A model generated the notes under the pieces. It was not told the DNA's origin, searched no databases, and saw only the letters and a list, made by a program, of their open reading frames with translations. The position numbers and the translations under genes are program-made. A stretch of DNA of 64,000 bases from Thalassovita autumnalis (GTDB lineage: Bacteria > Pseudomonadota > Alphaproteobacteria > Rhodobacterales > Rhodobacteraceae), in the NCBI RefSeq assembly GCF_001458255.1, contig NZ_CYSB01000026.1:179370-243369 (forward strand), read 5' to 3'. Below are positions 26,933-35,645 of this stretch, piece by piece. The first letter of the stretch is position 1, and every line of letters begins with the position of its first letter.

Positions 26933-28161
26933 CTGAAATTCCAAAGCTTGGCTATTTACTGCCCGAGTTTCCGGGGCAGGCACATAGTTTGTACTGGCGT
27001 GAGATCCTCAAGCTGGAAGCGATGGGTATTGAGGCGGTGCTGTTTTCCGACCGGCCAACCGATACGGCAGCGCATGCCTGGGCCAAAGGGGCGCGGCAGC
27101 GCACCGAATATCTGGCGCAGGGCACCATGTCCTCGCTGATGTCCTTGCCCAAATTGCCATGGCGCCAGTTGAAACAGGGCAGTGGCAATGTCGAACGTAT
27201 GCGCGCCGTGTCACATGCGGCACCCGCCGCCAAACAGCTGGCCAAATCCTGTGAAGCGCAAGGGGTGACCCATGTGCATGTGGCCTCCTGCGGGCCGGTG
27301 GCGATGATCGCAGCCCTGGCCAACCACCTCTATGAATTGGATTATTCGATCAGCCTTCACGGCCCCTTGTCCGAGGGCGGCATTGGTCAGAAGTTCAAAT
27401 GGCAGTCAGCGAAATTCGCCATCGTCGGCTCGCAGCGGCTGTTGGATGAAATCACCCCGGTTCTGGGTGAATCGCTGCCAGAACGTGTCTTGGTCCAGCC
27501 GCAGGGGGTAGATACCGACCACCTGCGTCGCGATGCGCCCTACCGGCCGCCGGAACCCGGCAAAACCCTGCGTCTGGTGTCCCGGGCGCGGCTGCATGCC
27601 TCCAACGCGCATGAGGATCTGTTTCAGGCGGTGACGCTGTTGCAGGGGCGCGGCATTGACGTGCATCTGGAAATTATTGGTGAGGATGATGAAGGCGGCA
27701 CCGGCTATCGTACCGTGCTGGAGGAACAGATCACCGAGTTGGGCCTGATCGGCACCGTGCGGTTGATGGGATCTGTGTCTGAGGACACGCTGCGCGACCG
27801 GCTGTGTGATGCCCATGTCTTTGTGATGGCAAACCATTCCGAAGCCCTCGGCGCCTCTGCCATGGAAGCGATGAGTTGCGAATGCCCGGTGGTGGGCATT
27901 GAAGGCGGCAGTGTGGATGAGTTGATCACCAACGGCCGGGACGGTGTTCTGGTCGAAAAGGGCAACCCGGTGGCACTGGCCGCCGCGCTGGAATATCTGG
28001 CCACCGATCCGGTCCGGGCCGCCGCGTTGGGACAGGCCGGGCGCAAGCGGATCCTTCAAAGCTTTGATGCCGCCCGCGGGGCGGAGGCGCTGGTTCGTGA
28101 GGTCGGGTTGACCCCACCCCCGATGGAGCCAATGCCAGACGAACCGCTGTTAGATTTCTAA
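26929..28161 (+). CDS. Glycosyltransferase family 4
   Basis: About 410 residues, GT-B fold. The N-terminal lobe begins IPKLGYLLPEFPGQAHSLYWREI, a wording common in EPS glycosyltransferases. The donor lobe has RLVSRARLHASNAHEDLFQAV and the E-x7-E-type motif in NHSEALGASAMEAMSCECPVVG. The GTG at 26929 (AAGGA eight bases upstream) gives a start just before the conserved N-terminus; an in-frame ATG at 26890 lacks a ribosome site. Transcribed divergently from the NRPS/PKS string and convergently to 28198. It adds a sugar to the EPS repeat; donor unknown. Confidence 0.87.
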   Translation: MTEIPKLGYLLPEFPGQAHSLYWREILKLEAMGIEAVLFSDRPTDTAAHAWAKGARQRTEYLAQGTMSSLMSLPKLPWRQLKQGSGNVERMRAVSHAAPAAKQLAKSCEAQGVTHVHVASCGPVAMIAALANHLYELDYSISLHGPLSEGGIGQKFKWQSAKFAIVGSQRLLDEITPVLGESLPERVLVQPQGVDTDHLRRDAPYRPPEPGKTLRLVSRARLHASNAHEDLFQAVTLLQGRGIDVHLEIIGEDDEGGTGYRTVLEEQITELGLIGTVRLMGSVSEDTLRDRLCDAHVFVMANHSEALGASAMEAMSCECPVVGIEGGSVDELITNGRDGVLVEKGNPVALAAALEYLATDPVRAAALGQAGRKRILQSFDAARGAEALVREVGLTPPPMEPMPDEPLLDF

Positions 28162-28168
28162 ACCTTCA

Positions 28169-28188
28169 GGCGGTGCGGCTGCGCCGCC
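28169..28188. terminator. Convergent-gene stem-loop
   Basis: GGCGGTGC (28169-28176) pairs with GCGCCGCC (28181-28188), 8 base pairs with one G-T wobble and a GGCT loop. It lies in the 36-base gap between the converging GT4 gene and the gene at 28198. There is no T-run, so termination may need Rho. Confidence 0.45.
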
Positions 28189-28197
28189 CCATTGTGG

Positions 28198-31068
28198 CTA
28201 TTGTCGCGGCGACACGCGGTACAACTGACCTGGTGCCGCCGAAAACTCCAGCTGTTCAATGCCGCGCATCGTTACTTCGCCCTCGGGGCCATCTGCGATC
28301 AGGAAATCCCCGACCGGGCTGCTGGCCCAGCTGAACTGATAGTCTGTCGCAGCACCGCGCAGTACTGCCGTATCAACACCCGCCCCGCCATGCAGGGCAT
28401 CAGCGCCGCCGCGGCTGATCAGCCAGTCATCGCCATCTGCCCCCACCAGCACGTCCCTTAGTGCGGTGCCCTCCAGCAAATTATCTGCGTCGCCACCAGC
28501 ACGGGCGATCCCCCGGCGGAAGGCCTGCGGATCCCGGCTTTCCCAATCGGTCGACAGGCTGGTGTTGGCGCGTTGGATCACCGCCCAGCGGGGATTGTTG
28601 TCAGACAGATGCCGCAACCCGCCCCAGCTGCCCCATTTGCTGGCTGCAGCCACATCAACAAAGGCATTGAACAGCGTGCCGCCGGCATCCTGCCACCCCT
28701 GCAGCACATCCGCATAAAGCGCCGCCATCTCCTGACTGTAATTCAGCTTGATGAAAAACGCGGTCAGCGCCTCATCATTGACCCAGCCCTCATGGCCCAC
28801 GATATGCGTGCCGCCCTCATACATGATCAGGTCCATGCCATAGGATCTGGCCACCCCGGCATGATAGGGGAAAACCTCCTGCGTCAGCCGCTTCACCTCA
28901 CCGGATTGCAGCCACTTGTAGCTGCGTTTCAGCGCCTCGCTTTCGCTGATCTTCAACCAGTCCAGCACCTTGGCCGCCTGCGGATCGGCGCCCAGCTCAT
29001 AGCCGAAATAGCCGGTCACCGCATAGGCATCAAAACGATCGCCGGGGCGGATGTTGCCACGCGCTTCGCGCATGAACAGCGGGGCCTCCAGCGCCGCCTC
29101 CTCCAACCCGGGCCAGCCGGTGTGGACCGCGATCACCCGGGTCAGCCGGGTCTCAGCCTCCGCGCCGAAAACCTCAGCCCAGATATCTGCCACCTCAGCC
29201 GCGCGGACGCCGGCCCATTGCATCCAACCATCCGTGTTGCCACTGGCGCCGCGCCAACGCGCAGCGGCCTGTTCGGTGGCGTATTTCGCCTGGGTGAAAA
29301 TATGGTTCCAGACCTCATTGGAATATTCCACATAGGCCTTCAGTCCGGGGTCCAGATCCCGCTGCACCATTTCGGCAAAGCGGCGCACGTAACCGTCATC
29401 GGCCATATGCGGCATGTTGAGCCACGGATCGGCCCCCACCTGATTGGCCAGCTGCAGCATCACCTCAATCGGGACACCGCGCCAGGCATAGGTGTAATCC
29501 GTTGGCAGCGGGCGTTGATCCCACTGTGAGATCGGCGAATGGTTGGTTGCCATCCAATCCATGAATCGCAACACCCGCATATCCTCAATCTGGCGCAGCC
29601 AGTCGGGATTAAACACCGCGCCCATTTCCCAGAAAGGCAGGTGGCGTTCGTGGATCACCTGAATGTCGCGGATCGGATCCTTGGGATCGGTGTCTCGTAG
29701 CGTCACCGCCACCAGACCTTCGCCGGGGGTGAAGTTGAACCAGATCTCACCGGTGCGGGCGCGGATATCCTGGGCCCGTCCCAGCAGGGTGATATTGCCC
29801 TTGCCCCTGTAGGTCAGTCGGTAGCGGCCAGCCGTATCGCGGGCATCACTGGGCAGATCTGCCAGAATAAAGGTCTCCAGCTGCTCAACCCCTTTGGGGA
29901 TCCGCAGCGGCCAGCCCTCATCGCTCAGGTGGCCCTCCGCGCGCAGGGTGTCAAAACTCATCCCGCCCCACTGATCCGGCAAATGTCCGACCCAGGGACG
30001 GGCGGATTTCATCACGTCGATAAACGGCATCTGTGTGGACCAGTCTGAGATCCCGTTGAGGCCCATCGCCAGCGCAGGCACCGCAGGTGGGGCGCTGTCC
30101 CGCGCCTGATCTCTGCGTTGCGTCGACGGCGGGCGCAGCGTTTTGGCGCGGCTGTCCCAAAGCGCCTCAGCAATCTGGCCATAGTTCTGGCGCACCAGCG
30201 GGTGAATACTGTCGGGCAGCAGCATCTGCGCCGGCAGATCATCCTGAAACAGGGCGCTGTAGCTGATAAATGCGGCCAGAAAATAGACCGTCGCCGTGCC
30301 ATGCGGCGCATCATCGCTGAACAGATCGGTGGCGGTCAAACCCTCAAGGGCGGGCAGCGCCAGGATCTCAGGCAGGGTGGAGGCGACAGGCAACAGGGTG
30401 ACCTGCAGGTTTGGCCGGGCCCGTTGCAACGCTGTGACATAGTCTTCATACCAGTCGTGATAACCGGTTTGATTGTCCGCAAGGTATTGGTTCAGTTCGG
30501 ATTTTGAAGGTGGGAAGGACCGACTGTAGCCCACCATATCCGCCCAGCCTTCATAGATGAAAAACCGCGGCTGCTCTGCCGCGGCGGGCACTCCTTCGCG
30601 CACCCAGTCAAACACCTTGAGCGTTGCGGTGACCGGGCTGTCGCGGTTTGGATTGTTGCTGTCATAAAGGGCTGAGGGCGGCTGATACTGGATGAAATTC
30701 GCTGGGTTCAGCACCACCGTGTTCACACCCGCATCGGCAAAGCTGCCCAGCCGTTCGGACCAGACCCCGCGCACCCCACCGATCTGCCAGTTGGGTTCCG
30801 GCGGCAGCTGCCCGGCAAAGTTCCGCAGAAACCCCCAGGTGCCATCGGCCTGCAACCTGCCGCCGCGCGCCTCGGCGATTTTGTTCAGCCAATAAGGGGT
30901 CGAGGTCTGCGGCAAGCCCTCCAGATGGTGCATCAGGGAATTGCCAAAGAAATACGCCTTCAGCGTCGCCTCCGCCCGCGCCTGTTGCGCGTTTGATGGT
31001 GTTGGCAGCATCAGCGCCAAGATGAAGGCCAGGATCAGGGATAGCGCTGTTCGGGCGGGTGAGAACAT
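28198..31068 (-). CDS. Secreted SGNH-like / glycoside-hydrolase-like protein with RTX-like tail
   Basis: A 956-residue protein. Residues 1-28 form a signal peptide (LILAFILALMLPTPSNAQQA). Residues 35-300 are SGNH-like (FFGNSLMHH, later DSIHP). Residues 340-850 look like a TIM-barrel glycoside hydrolase: YSNEVWN puts an Asn-Glu pair at 583-584, the clan GH-A acid/base pattern, and MYEGGTH offers a second Glu at 751. Residues 860-905 hold RTX-like, calcium-binding Gly/Asp repeats (VGADGDDWL, LHGGAGVDTAVL), common on type I-secreted or surface enzymes, here together with an N-terminal signal. In this locus it probably trims or deacylates the EPS. Enzyme family assignments are inferred from motifs only. 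Confidence 0.7.
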   Translation of the reverse strand: MFSPARTALSLILAFILALMLPTPSNAQQARAEATLKAYFFGNSLMHHLEGLPQTSTPYWLNKIAEARGGRLQADGTWGFLRNFAGQLPPEPNWQIGGVRGVWSERLGSFADAGVNTVVLNPANFIQYQPPSALYDSNNPNRDSPVTATLKVFDWVREGVPAAAEQPRFFIYEGWADMVGYSRSFPPSKSELNQYLADNQTGYHDWYEDYVTALQRARPNLQVTLLPVASTLPEILALPALEGLTATDLFSDDAPHGTATVYFLAAFISYSALFQDDLPAQMLLPDSIHPLVRQNYGQIAEALWDSRAKTLRPPSTQRRDQARDSAPPAVPALAMGLNGISDWSTQMPFIDVMKSARPWVGHLPDQWGGMSFDTLRAEGHLSDEGWPLRIPKGVEQLETFILADLPSDARDTAGRYRLTYRGKGNITLLGRAQDIRARTGEIWFNFTPGEGLVAVTLRDTDPKDPIRDIQVIHERHLPFWEMGAVFNPDWLRQIEDMRVLRFMDWMATNHSPISQWDQRPLPTDYTYAWRGVPIEVMLQLANQVGADPWLNMPHMADDGYVRRFAEMVQRDLDPGLKAYVEYSNEVWNHIFTQAKYATEQAAARWRGASGNTDGWMQWAGVRAAEVADIWAEVFGAEAETRLTRVIAVHTGWPGLEEAALEAPLFMREARGNIRPGDRFDAYAVTGYFGYELGADPQAAKVLDWLKISESEALKRSYKWLQSGEVKRLTQEVFPYHAGVARSYGMDLIMYEGGTHIVGHEGWVNDEALTAFFIKLNYSQEMAALYADVLQGWQDAGGTLFNAFVDVAAASKWGSWGGLRHLSDNNPRWAVIQRANTSLSTDWESRDPQAFRRGIARAGGDADNLLEGTALRDVLVGADGDDWLISRGGADALHGGAGVDTAVLRGAATDYQFSWASSPVGDFLIADGPEGEVTMRGIEQLEFSAAPGQLYRVSPRQ

Positions 31069-31181
31069 GTTCGATCCTGTTGCTCAGTGTCCTGTTGCAC
31101 GGCGGGTCTGTGGCGACCCTGTTCTTTGTAGTCGAGTTTCGCGCGGCTTGGCCAGTCTCTCCACCCGCGCCACCTCAGGCG

Positions 31182-32597
31182 TTACATCACCGAGGTCAGG
31201 CCGGATTTACGCCGTTTGGGGGCGGCACTTGGCGTGTTGAACGCCTGTGCTGTGTTCTGGCGCAATTCCTCTGCATGGCGCAGCAGGGCACCGGTCAGCA
31301 GCCATGTCAGCGGCGTCAGCGTGGCATTTGGCAACAGGTCAATCAGGTTGATCGCCAGCAGCAGTGCCATGCCGCCGACGGCCGCCGACATATTTACCGC
31401 GTTTTGCCCCCTTTGCAGCGCCCACAGCATCACGATTGGCGCGGCCAGCAGCAGCATTTCCGCAGCAAAGCCCACCCAGCCGAAGAAGCCCAGCGTGATC
31501 ACCCAGCGGCCGTCTGACACCAGCAACTCCTGCCCGGTAAACGGATCCAGGATCTGGTTGCGCCCCCAGCTGCCCCAGCCAAGGATCGGACGTTCCATCG
31601 CGCGTTCCAACAGGCTGGATTCATTGTTCAGGCGGAATTGCAGCGAACTGGCGCGTTCCTCGCTGATCCGGCTTGCCAGTTGCAGCAGCGCCTCTTCGGG
31701 CAGCCAACCGGCGCCTTTGATGATCGGATAGGCAATGGCCACACTCGCAAAGGCCAGCGCCACCCGCAGCTGCGTGCCAAGCGGCAGCAGCAGGGTCAGT
31801 GGCAAAAGTAGCATCGCATAAAGAAGCGGGCCCACCGATTTGCACAGCACCAGAATCACCATCAGGTACATCATCACCATGAAGGCCTTCGCCCGCTCCG
31901 GCCCGTCTTCGGTGCGGGTCAGCGTTGCGGCGGCGATCACGGCGCTCATCGCAAAGAAGGCGACCCACAGACCGTGGTACAGGAACACAATGGGGCGGAA
32001 GCCACCAAAGCGCATCATCTGGTCAAAGTTGTGCTGGAAATAGCCATAGATCCAGATGTTTAGCTGTGGGGACAGCCGCACCTCAATCAGCATGGGCAGC
32101 GAATAGATCAGCCCAAACAGCGCAAAGGCCAGCAGCACATCCCGCAGATCGCGGGTGCTGCGCAACAGCGCGTAAGACAGCAACATCGGCAGCACAAGGC
32201 TGAAGCGGTTGATGACGAGGGACAAGGCGTCTTTCACCCCAAGCCCCGGCAGGCCAAAGGCCCCAAAGGAAATCCCGTCAGTGTTGGCCAAGACGGTCAG
32301 CACCGGGGACAGGATGAATACCGCCAGCGTTGCGGTTACCCAACGGGTGCGCGGCAGGCTCAGCTGATCACGGCAGTGGACCAGGCAAGCAAGCAGCAGC
32401 GACAGCGCCGGCAGGTTTTCCTTATCCAAGGGCGGCAGCAACGGCAGGTCAAACTGCGTCGGCGGCGGGGGCAGGAACAGATAGGACAGAAACAGGTTGG
32501 CCAGCAACGCACGTCCGGGCGGAAGCCATCGGAACAACCCGATCGCCACCAGGGGCCAAAGCCCCAGCATCAGATATGCAATTGCGTTGGGCACCAT
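31182..32597 (-). CDS. Wzy/O-antigen-ligase-like EPS polymerase
   Basis: About 471 residues, with at least ten hydrophobic segments (e.g. MLGLWPLVAIGLFRWLPPG, WVTATLAVFILSPVLTVLA, LLYAMLLLPLTLLLPLG, LLLAAPIVMLWAL). A long loop in the C-terminal half contains the RPILGWGSWGRN sequence, matching the 'P-x-x-G-x-G' loop common in Wzy_C/WaaL proteins. The preferred start is the ATG at 32597, after which the first helix begins; the open frame extends 48 codons upstream without membrane or family character. The enzyme would polymerise flipped repeat units in the periplasm. It follows the initiating transferase gene on the same strand. Confidence 0.82.
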   Translation of the reverse strand: MVPNAIAYLMLGLWPLVAIGLFRWLPPGRALLANLFLSYLFLPPPPTQFDLPLLPPLDKENLPALSLLLACLVHCRDQLSLPRTRWVTATLAVFILSPVLTVLANTDGISFGAFGLPGLGVKDALSLVINRFSLVLPMLLSYALLRSTRDLRDVLLAFALFGLIYSLPMLIEVRLSPQLNIWIYGYFQHNFDQMMRFGGFRPIVFLYHGLWVAFFAMSAVIAAATLTRTEDGPERAKAFMVMMYLMVILVLCKSVGPLLYAMLLLPLTLLLPLGTQLRVALAFASVAIAYPIIKGAGWLPEEALLQLASRISEERASSLQFRLNNESSLLERAMERPILGWGSWGRNQILDPFTGQELLVSDGRWVITLGFFGWVGFAAEMLLLAAPIVMLWALQRGQNAVNMSAAVGGMALLLAINLIDLLPNATLTPLTWLLTGALLRHAEELRQNTAQAFNTPSAAPKRRKSGLTSVM

Positions 32598-32744
32598 GTG
32601 CCGGATCTGTCCTTTGGTTCTGCGAAGGGCGCGGGCTCTTCTGATACTGACGGTCAGGCTTAACGGAAGCTTAGGGCAGAATAATGGCGGTGACAGGCGA
32701 CAGTGGCAAATAAGAGGGTGGTGAGCGTCGCGCGACAGCACAAA

Positions 32745-32765
32745 GGCCGCGGGGGTAACGCGGCC
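32745..32765 (-). terminator. Stem-loop terminator after the exoY-like gene
   Basis: On the minus strand GGCCGCG pairs with CGCGGCC (7 bp, loop TTACCCC) and is followed by TTTG. It lies 31 bases after the stop of the sugar transferase gene, so part of the transcription may end before the polymerase gene. Confidence 0.55.
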
Positions 32766-32796
32766 GTTTATAATTCAGATCGGTTGGCGGTGGCGC

Positions 32797-33510
32797 TTAG
32801 CGCCCGGTGGCGGCCATCACCACGTTGACCGTGGCCAGCAGCACCTTGAAGTCGGTGCCCAGCGACAGATCGCGATAGTAGCTCGCATCATAGCTGGCAC
32901 GTTCGCGGAAGCTGCACTCATTACGCTCCGAGGTTTGCCAGTAGCCGGTGATCCCGGGACGCATGCGGTAATATTCATCGCCGGGGTACAGCTCTTTCTG
33001 GTTGGTCATCATCGGGCGCGGGCCCACAAGTGACATCTCCCCCTTTAGAACGTTCAGCAGCTGCGGCAGCTCATCCAGTGAGGTGCGGCGGATGAAATGG
33101 CCAAAGCGGGTGATGCGGGGATCATTGGTCAGTTTTTGATCACGGTCCCATTCGGCACGTGCCGTCGGGGATGAGGCCAGGTAAGCCTCAAGCGCAGCAT
33201 CGGCATTGGGGATCATGCTGCGCAGTTTCAGCATGGAAAACTCTTTGCCGTTCAGGCCGACCCGGCGTTGACGGTAAAAGGCGGATTTACCGTCCAGCAT
33301 GATGATCAGGGCCAGTACAGCAACGGTGAACAGGGCAGGCGGCGCCATCAGAACAACCAGCACAACGTACAGCACACGTTTGCCCATCAGGCGGTAGGCA
33401 GTTGCCGTTGGGCGCCATTTGCTGACGCGTGCGGACAGATCGCTTGCGTCTTTGGCGGCATCCATGGCTGCATCCAACGTCGTGGATGTGGCTGAGACGT
33501 GCATGTTCAT
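32797..33510 (-). CDS. Undecaprenyl-phosphate sugar phosphotransferase (ExoY/PssA-like)
   Basis: A 237-residue member of the bacterial sugar transferase family, which starts EPS repeat synthesis by moving a sugar-1-phosphate from a nucleotide sugar to undecaprenyl phosphate. One membrane segment (VLYVVLVVLMAPPALFTVAVLALIIML) is followed by the signature set: SAFYRQRRVGLNGKEFSMLKLRSM, RFGHFIRRTSLDELPQLLNVLKGEMSLVGPRP, and PGITGYWQTSERNECSFRERASYDASYYRDLSLGTD. Compared with PglC-like proteins, the N-terminal extension of about 45 residues is Asp/Ala-rich. It is preceded by an unusually long gene-free region (33511-34430). Confidence 0.93.
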   Translation of the reverse strand: MNMHVSATSTTLDAAMDAAKDASDLSARVSKWRPTATAYRLMGKRVLYVVLVVLMAPPALFTVAVLALIIMLDGKSAFYRQRRVGLNGKEFSMLKLRSMIPNADAALEAYLASSPTARAEWDRDQKLTNDPRITRFGHFIRRTSLDELPQLLNVLKGEMSLVGPRPMMTNQKELYPGDEYYRMRPGITGYWQTSERNECSFRERASYDASYYRDLSLGTDFKVLLATVNVVMAATGR

Positions 33511-34430
33511 TCCAAACCCTCCCCGGGGTCAGTGAGCGTGTGCCAAAACGGCCTGCCTGAAGACATCAGGCACAGCCCATCAGCACCTTTCGAACGCCTG
33601 CGCGCCCGAAAAGACAAAACCAAAACTGTTCATGTGACGCCGGGCAGCTGGCAGATCACCGCCCGGAGCAAGCTCGCAGAAGATCGGGCTGATGCCCCCA
33701 CATCGTAGTTCGCTCAAATACGTTTAAGTTTTAAGCGGAACTTTCTGTGAGTTTTCCCCACAGACGCGCCGATCTTTCGACACATTTATGGCAATTTGGT
33801 CCTTTTTCGTCAACGCGAGCACCACATTTGCAACTCACAGGTGACGCTAGGCCCAAAGTACTAGTGGCCCGCTTTTACAGGGAAAAATTGGTTAATTTGG
33901 CAGAGGTCAGCCCTCGAGGTGACCGTGATTGGCTCGGGCGTTGGCGGATTGCGCGGGGGCGCCGGAAACGATCAAAAGGTGGATATTTTGACGGGGCGAA
34001 GGAGTGATTGTTGAGTTTTAGCGAACAATCGACCGTTGCCGGTTTCAGAGTCTAGTTTCCATAGACAATTTAGCCGCATTAGGTGCTGGGACGTTTAGCC
34101 CCTGCAGATCACATGTGGTCGGTTTTTTTGACATCTGTCGTCAAGATTTCATGCTGTGCGGATTGGGACAGGTTGATCGTCAAATAAGATCCTGCTGAGG
34201 GACGGCAAGACCTTGGTACTGGTTGAGCCTGCTCAAACAGTGCAAATCCTGCAACTAAGGGGTGAGTATTTTGTGAAACAGTTTCTGCCAGCGACCGTGA
34301 TTGTCTGCAAGGTCAGAACAAACTTCGGCCTGAAGTGATTCGATTTTTAGCAAATTCGGACAAGTAAGGGGTGCAAATGCATCCTTTTGAGTCGAAAGAT
34401 TCGCCTTTCGCGATCTGATCGATGTGCAAA
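33511..34430. other. Gene-free region upstream of the exoY-like gene, with inverted repeats
   Basis: About 920 bases with no supported gene; short open frames here show no family character or ribosome site. It is AT-richer than its surroundings. It contains several inverted repeats: TCTGTG-N9-CACAGA (33744-33764), GATTGTT-N11-AACAATC (34006-34030), an imperfect CGTTTAA-N3-TTAAGCG (33721-33737) and CGAAAG-N6-CTTTCG (34393-34410). These could be regulator-binding sites for the EPS operon, or mark a small RNA. No promoter could be assigned with confidence. Confidence 0.5.
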
Positions 34431-34452
34431 GGGCGGGGCCAAAACCCCGCCC
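34431..34452 (-). terminator. Terminator of the alcohol dehydrogenase operon
   Basis: GGGCGGGG (34431-34438) pairs with CCCCGCCC (34445-34452), 8 perfect base pairs and a 6-base loop, 20 bases past the dehydrogenase stop. On the minus strand it is followed by TTTGC, a weak T-run. It ends the operon running from 42450. Confidence 0.7.
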
Positions 34453-34472
34453 TAGGTTTTAGAACAAAGGTA

Positions 34473-35618
34473 TTAGAAACAGGCGTCCAACAGGGCGCGT
34501 GTGTTGTCTTCGGTCATCTCAACCGGGTTGCCGCCGGTCGAGGGATCGGCCAGCGCACCTTTGATGATTGCCTCTTTGTCGGGATCGGTCACACCCAGCT
34601 CGGTCAGGTTGGCCGGAATGCCAAGGCTGTTGTTCAGCTCCCCCACAAAGGCGTAGAACCCGTCAAAGCCGCCCTCGATACCGAGATAGGCCGCGGCCCG
34701 TTCGATGCGTTCTTCGATGGCATCGCGGTTGTACTGCAGCACCGGCTGCATCACGACGGCGTTGGTGGTGCCGTGGTGGGTGTTGTACATCGCGCCAATC
34801 GGGTGGCTGAGGGCATGGATCGCGCCCAGACCTTTCTGGAAGGCCACGGCGCCCATCGCAGCAGCAGCCATCATCTGACCACGGGCCTCGATATCGGTGC
34901 CGTCCTTATAGGCGCGCGGCAGGTATTCTTTGACCAGACGCAGGCCTTCCAGCGCGATGCCCTGCGACATCGGATGGAAATGCGGGCTGCAGAAGGCTTC
35001 CAGACAGTGGGCAAATGCATCCATGCCGGTGCCGGCAGTGATCATCGGCGGCATGCCCACGGTCAGCTCAGGATCAGCAATCACAACGGTCGGCAGAACC
35101 TTGGGGTGGAAGATGATCTTCTTCTCATGGGTTTCCGAGTTGGTCAGAACCGAAGCGCGGCCCACCTCAGATCCGGTGCCGGCGGTGGTCGGCACAGCAA
35201 TGATCGGCGCGATCGCATCGCTGTCGGCGCGGGTCCACCAGTCACCCACATCCTCAAAATCCCAGACCGGACGGGTCTGACCAGCCATAAAGGCCACCAT
35301 CTTGCCCAGATCCAGACCCGAGCCACCGCCAAAGGCGATCACACCATCGTGGCCACCAGCGCGGTAAACTTCCAGACCGGCGTCAAGGTTCACCTCGGTC
35401 GGGTTCGGATCCACCTCGGAGAAGATGCCGCGGCCCAGACCAGCGGCTTCCATGATGTCCAGCGCCTGCGCGGTGATCGGCAGCGGCGCAAGGCCCTTGT
35501 CGGTGACCAAGAGGGGTTTCTTGATGCCAGCCGCCGCACAGGCGTCCGGCAGTTCGTTGATACGGCCCGCACCAAAGCGGATGGCGTTGGGGTAGGACCA
35601 GTTAGCGGTAAGTGTCAT
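34473..35618 (-). CDS. Iron-containing alcohol dehydrogenase
   Basis: A 381-residue group III alcohol dehydrogenase. The GGGSGLDLGK dinucleotide-binding motif is at 97-106. Metal ligands are D200 and H204 (MDAFAHC), H268 and H282 (HAL-SHPIGAMYNTHHG), with the usual spacing. TTAGTGSE (144-151) is also typical. It oxidises a primary alcohol to an aldehyde with NAD. Lying 27 bases after the aldehyde dehydrogenase gene, it is the last gene of a catabolic operon. The likely physiological substrate is an alcohol group on a glutamylated amine, but this is inferred from context only. Confidence 0.92.
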   Translation of the reverse strand: MTLTANWSYPNAIRFGAGRINELPDACAAAGIKKPLLVTDKGLAPLPITAQALDIMEAAGLGRGIFSEVDPNPTEVNLDAGLEVYRAGGHDGVIAFGGGSGLDLGKMVAFMAGQTRPVWDFEDVGDWWTRADSDAIAPIIAVPTTAGTGSEVGRASVLTNSETHEKKIIFHPKVLPTVVIADPELTVGMPPMITAGTGMDAFAHCLEAFCSPHFHPMSQGIALEGLRLVKEYLPRAYKDGTDIEARGQMMAAAAMGAVAFQKGLGAIHALSHPIGAMYNTHHGTTNAVVMQPVLQYNRDAIEERIERAAAYLGIEGGFDGFYAFVGELNNSLGIPANLTELGVTDPDKEAIIKGALADPSTGGNPVEMTEDNTRALLDACF

Positions 35619-35645
35619 GTTCTTGTTCCTCTCAAACAGCCGGGC

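Noticed and set aside
33721..33737. CtrA-type site (TTAA-N7-TTAA)
   Set aside because: The two TTAA blocks are only three bases apart, not seven.
33747..34007. An 86-codon open frame in the gene-free region
   Set aside because: No ribosome site, no family character, Arg-rich composition typical of non-coding GC-rich DNA.
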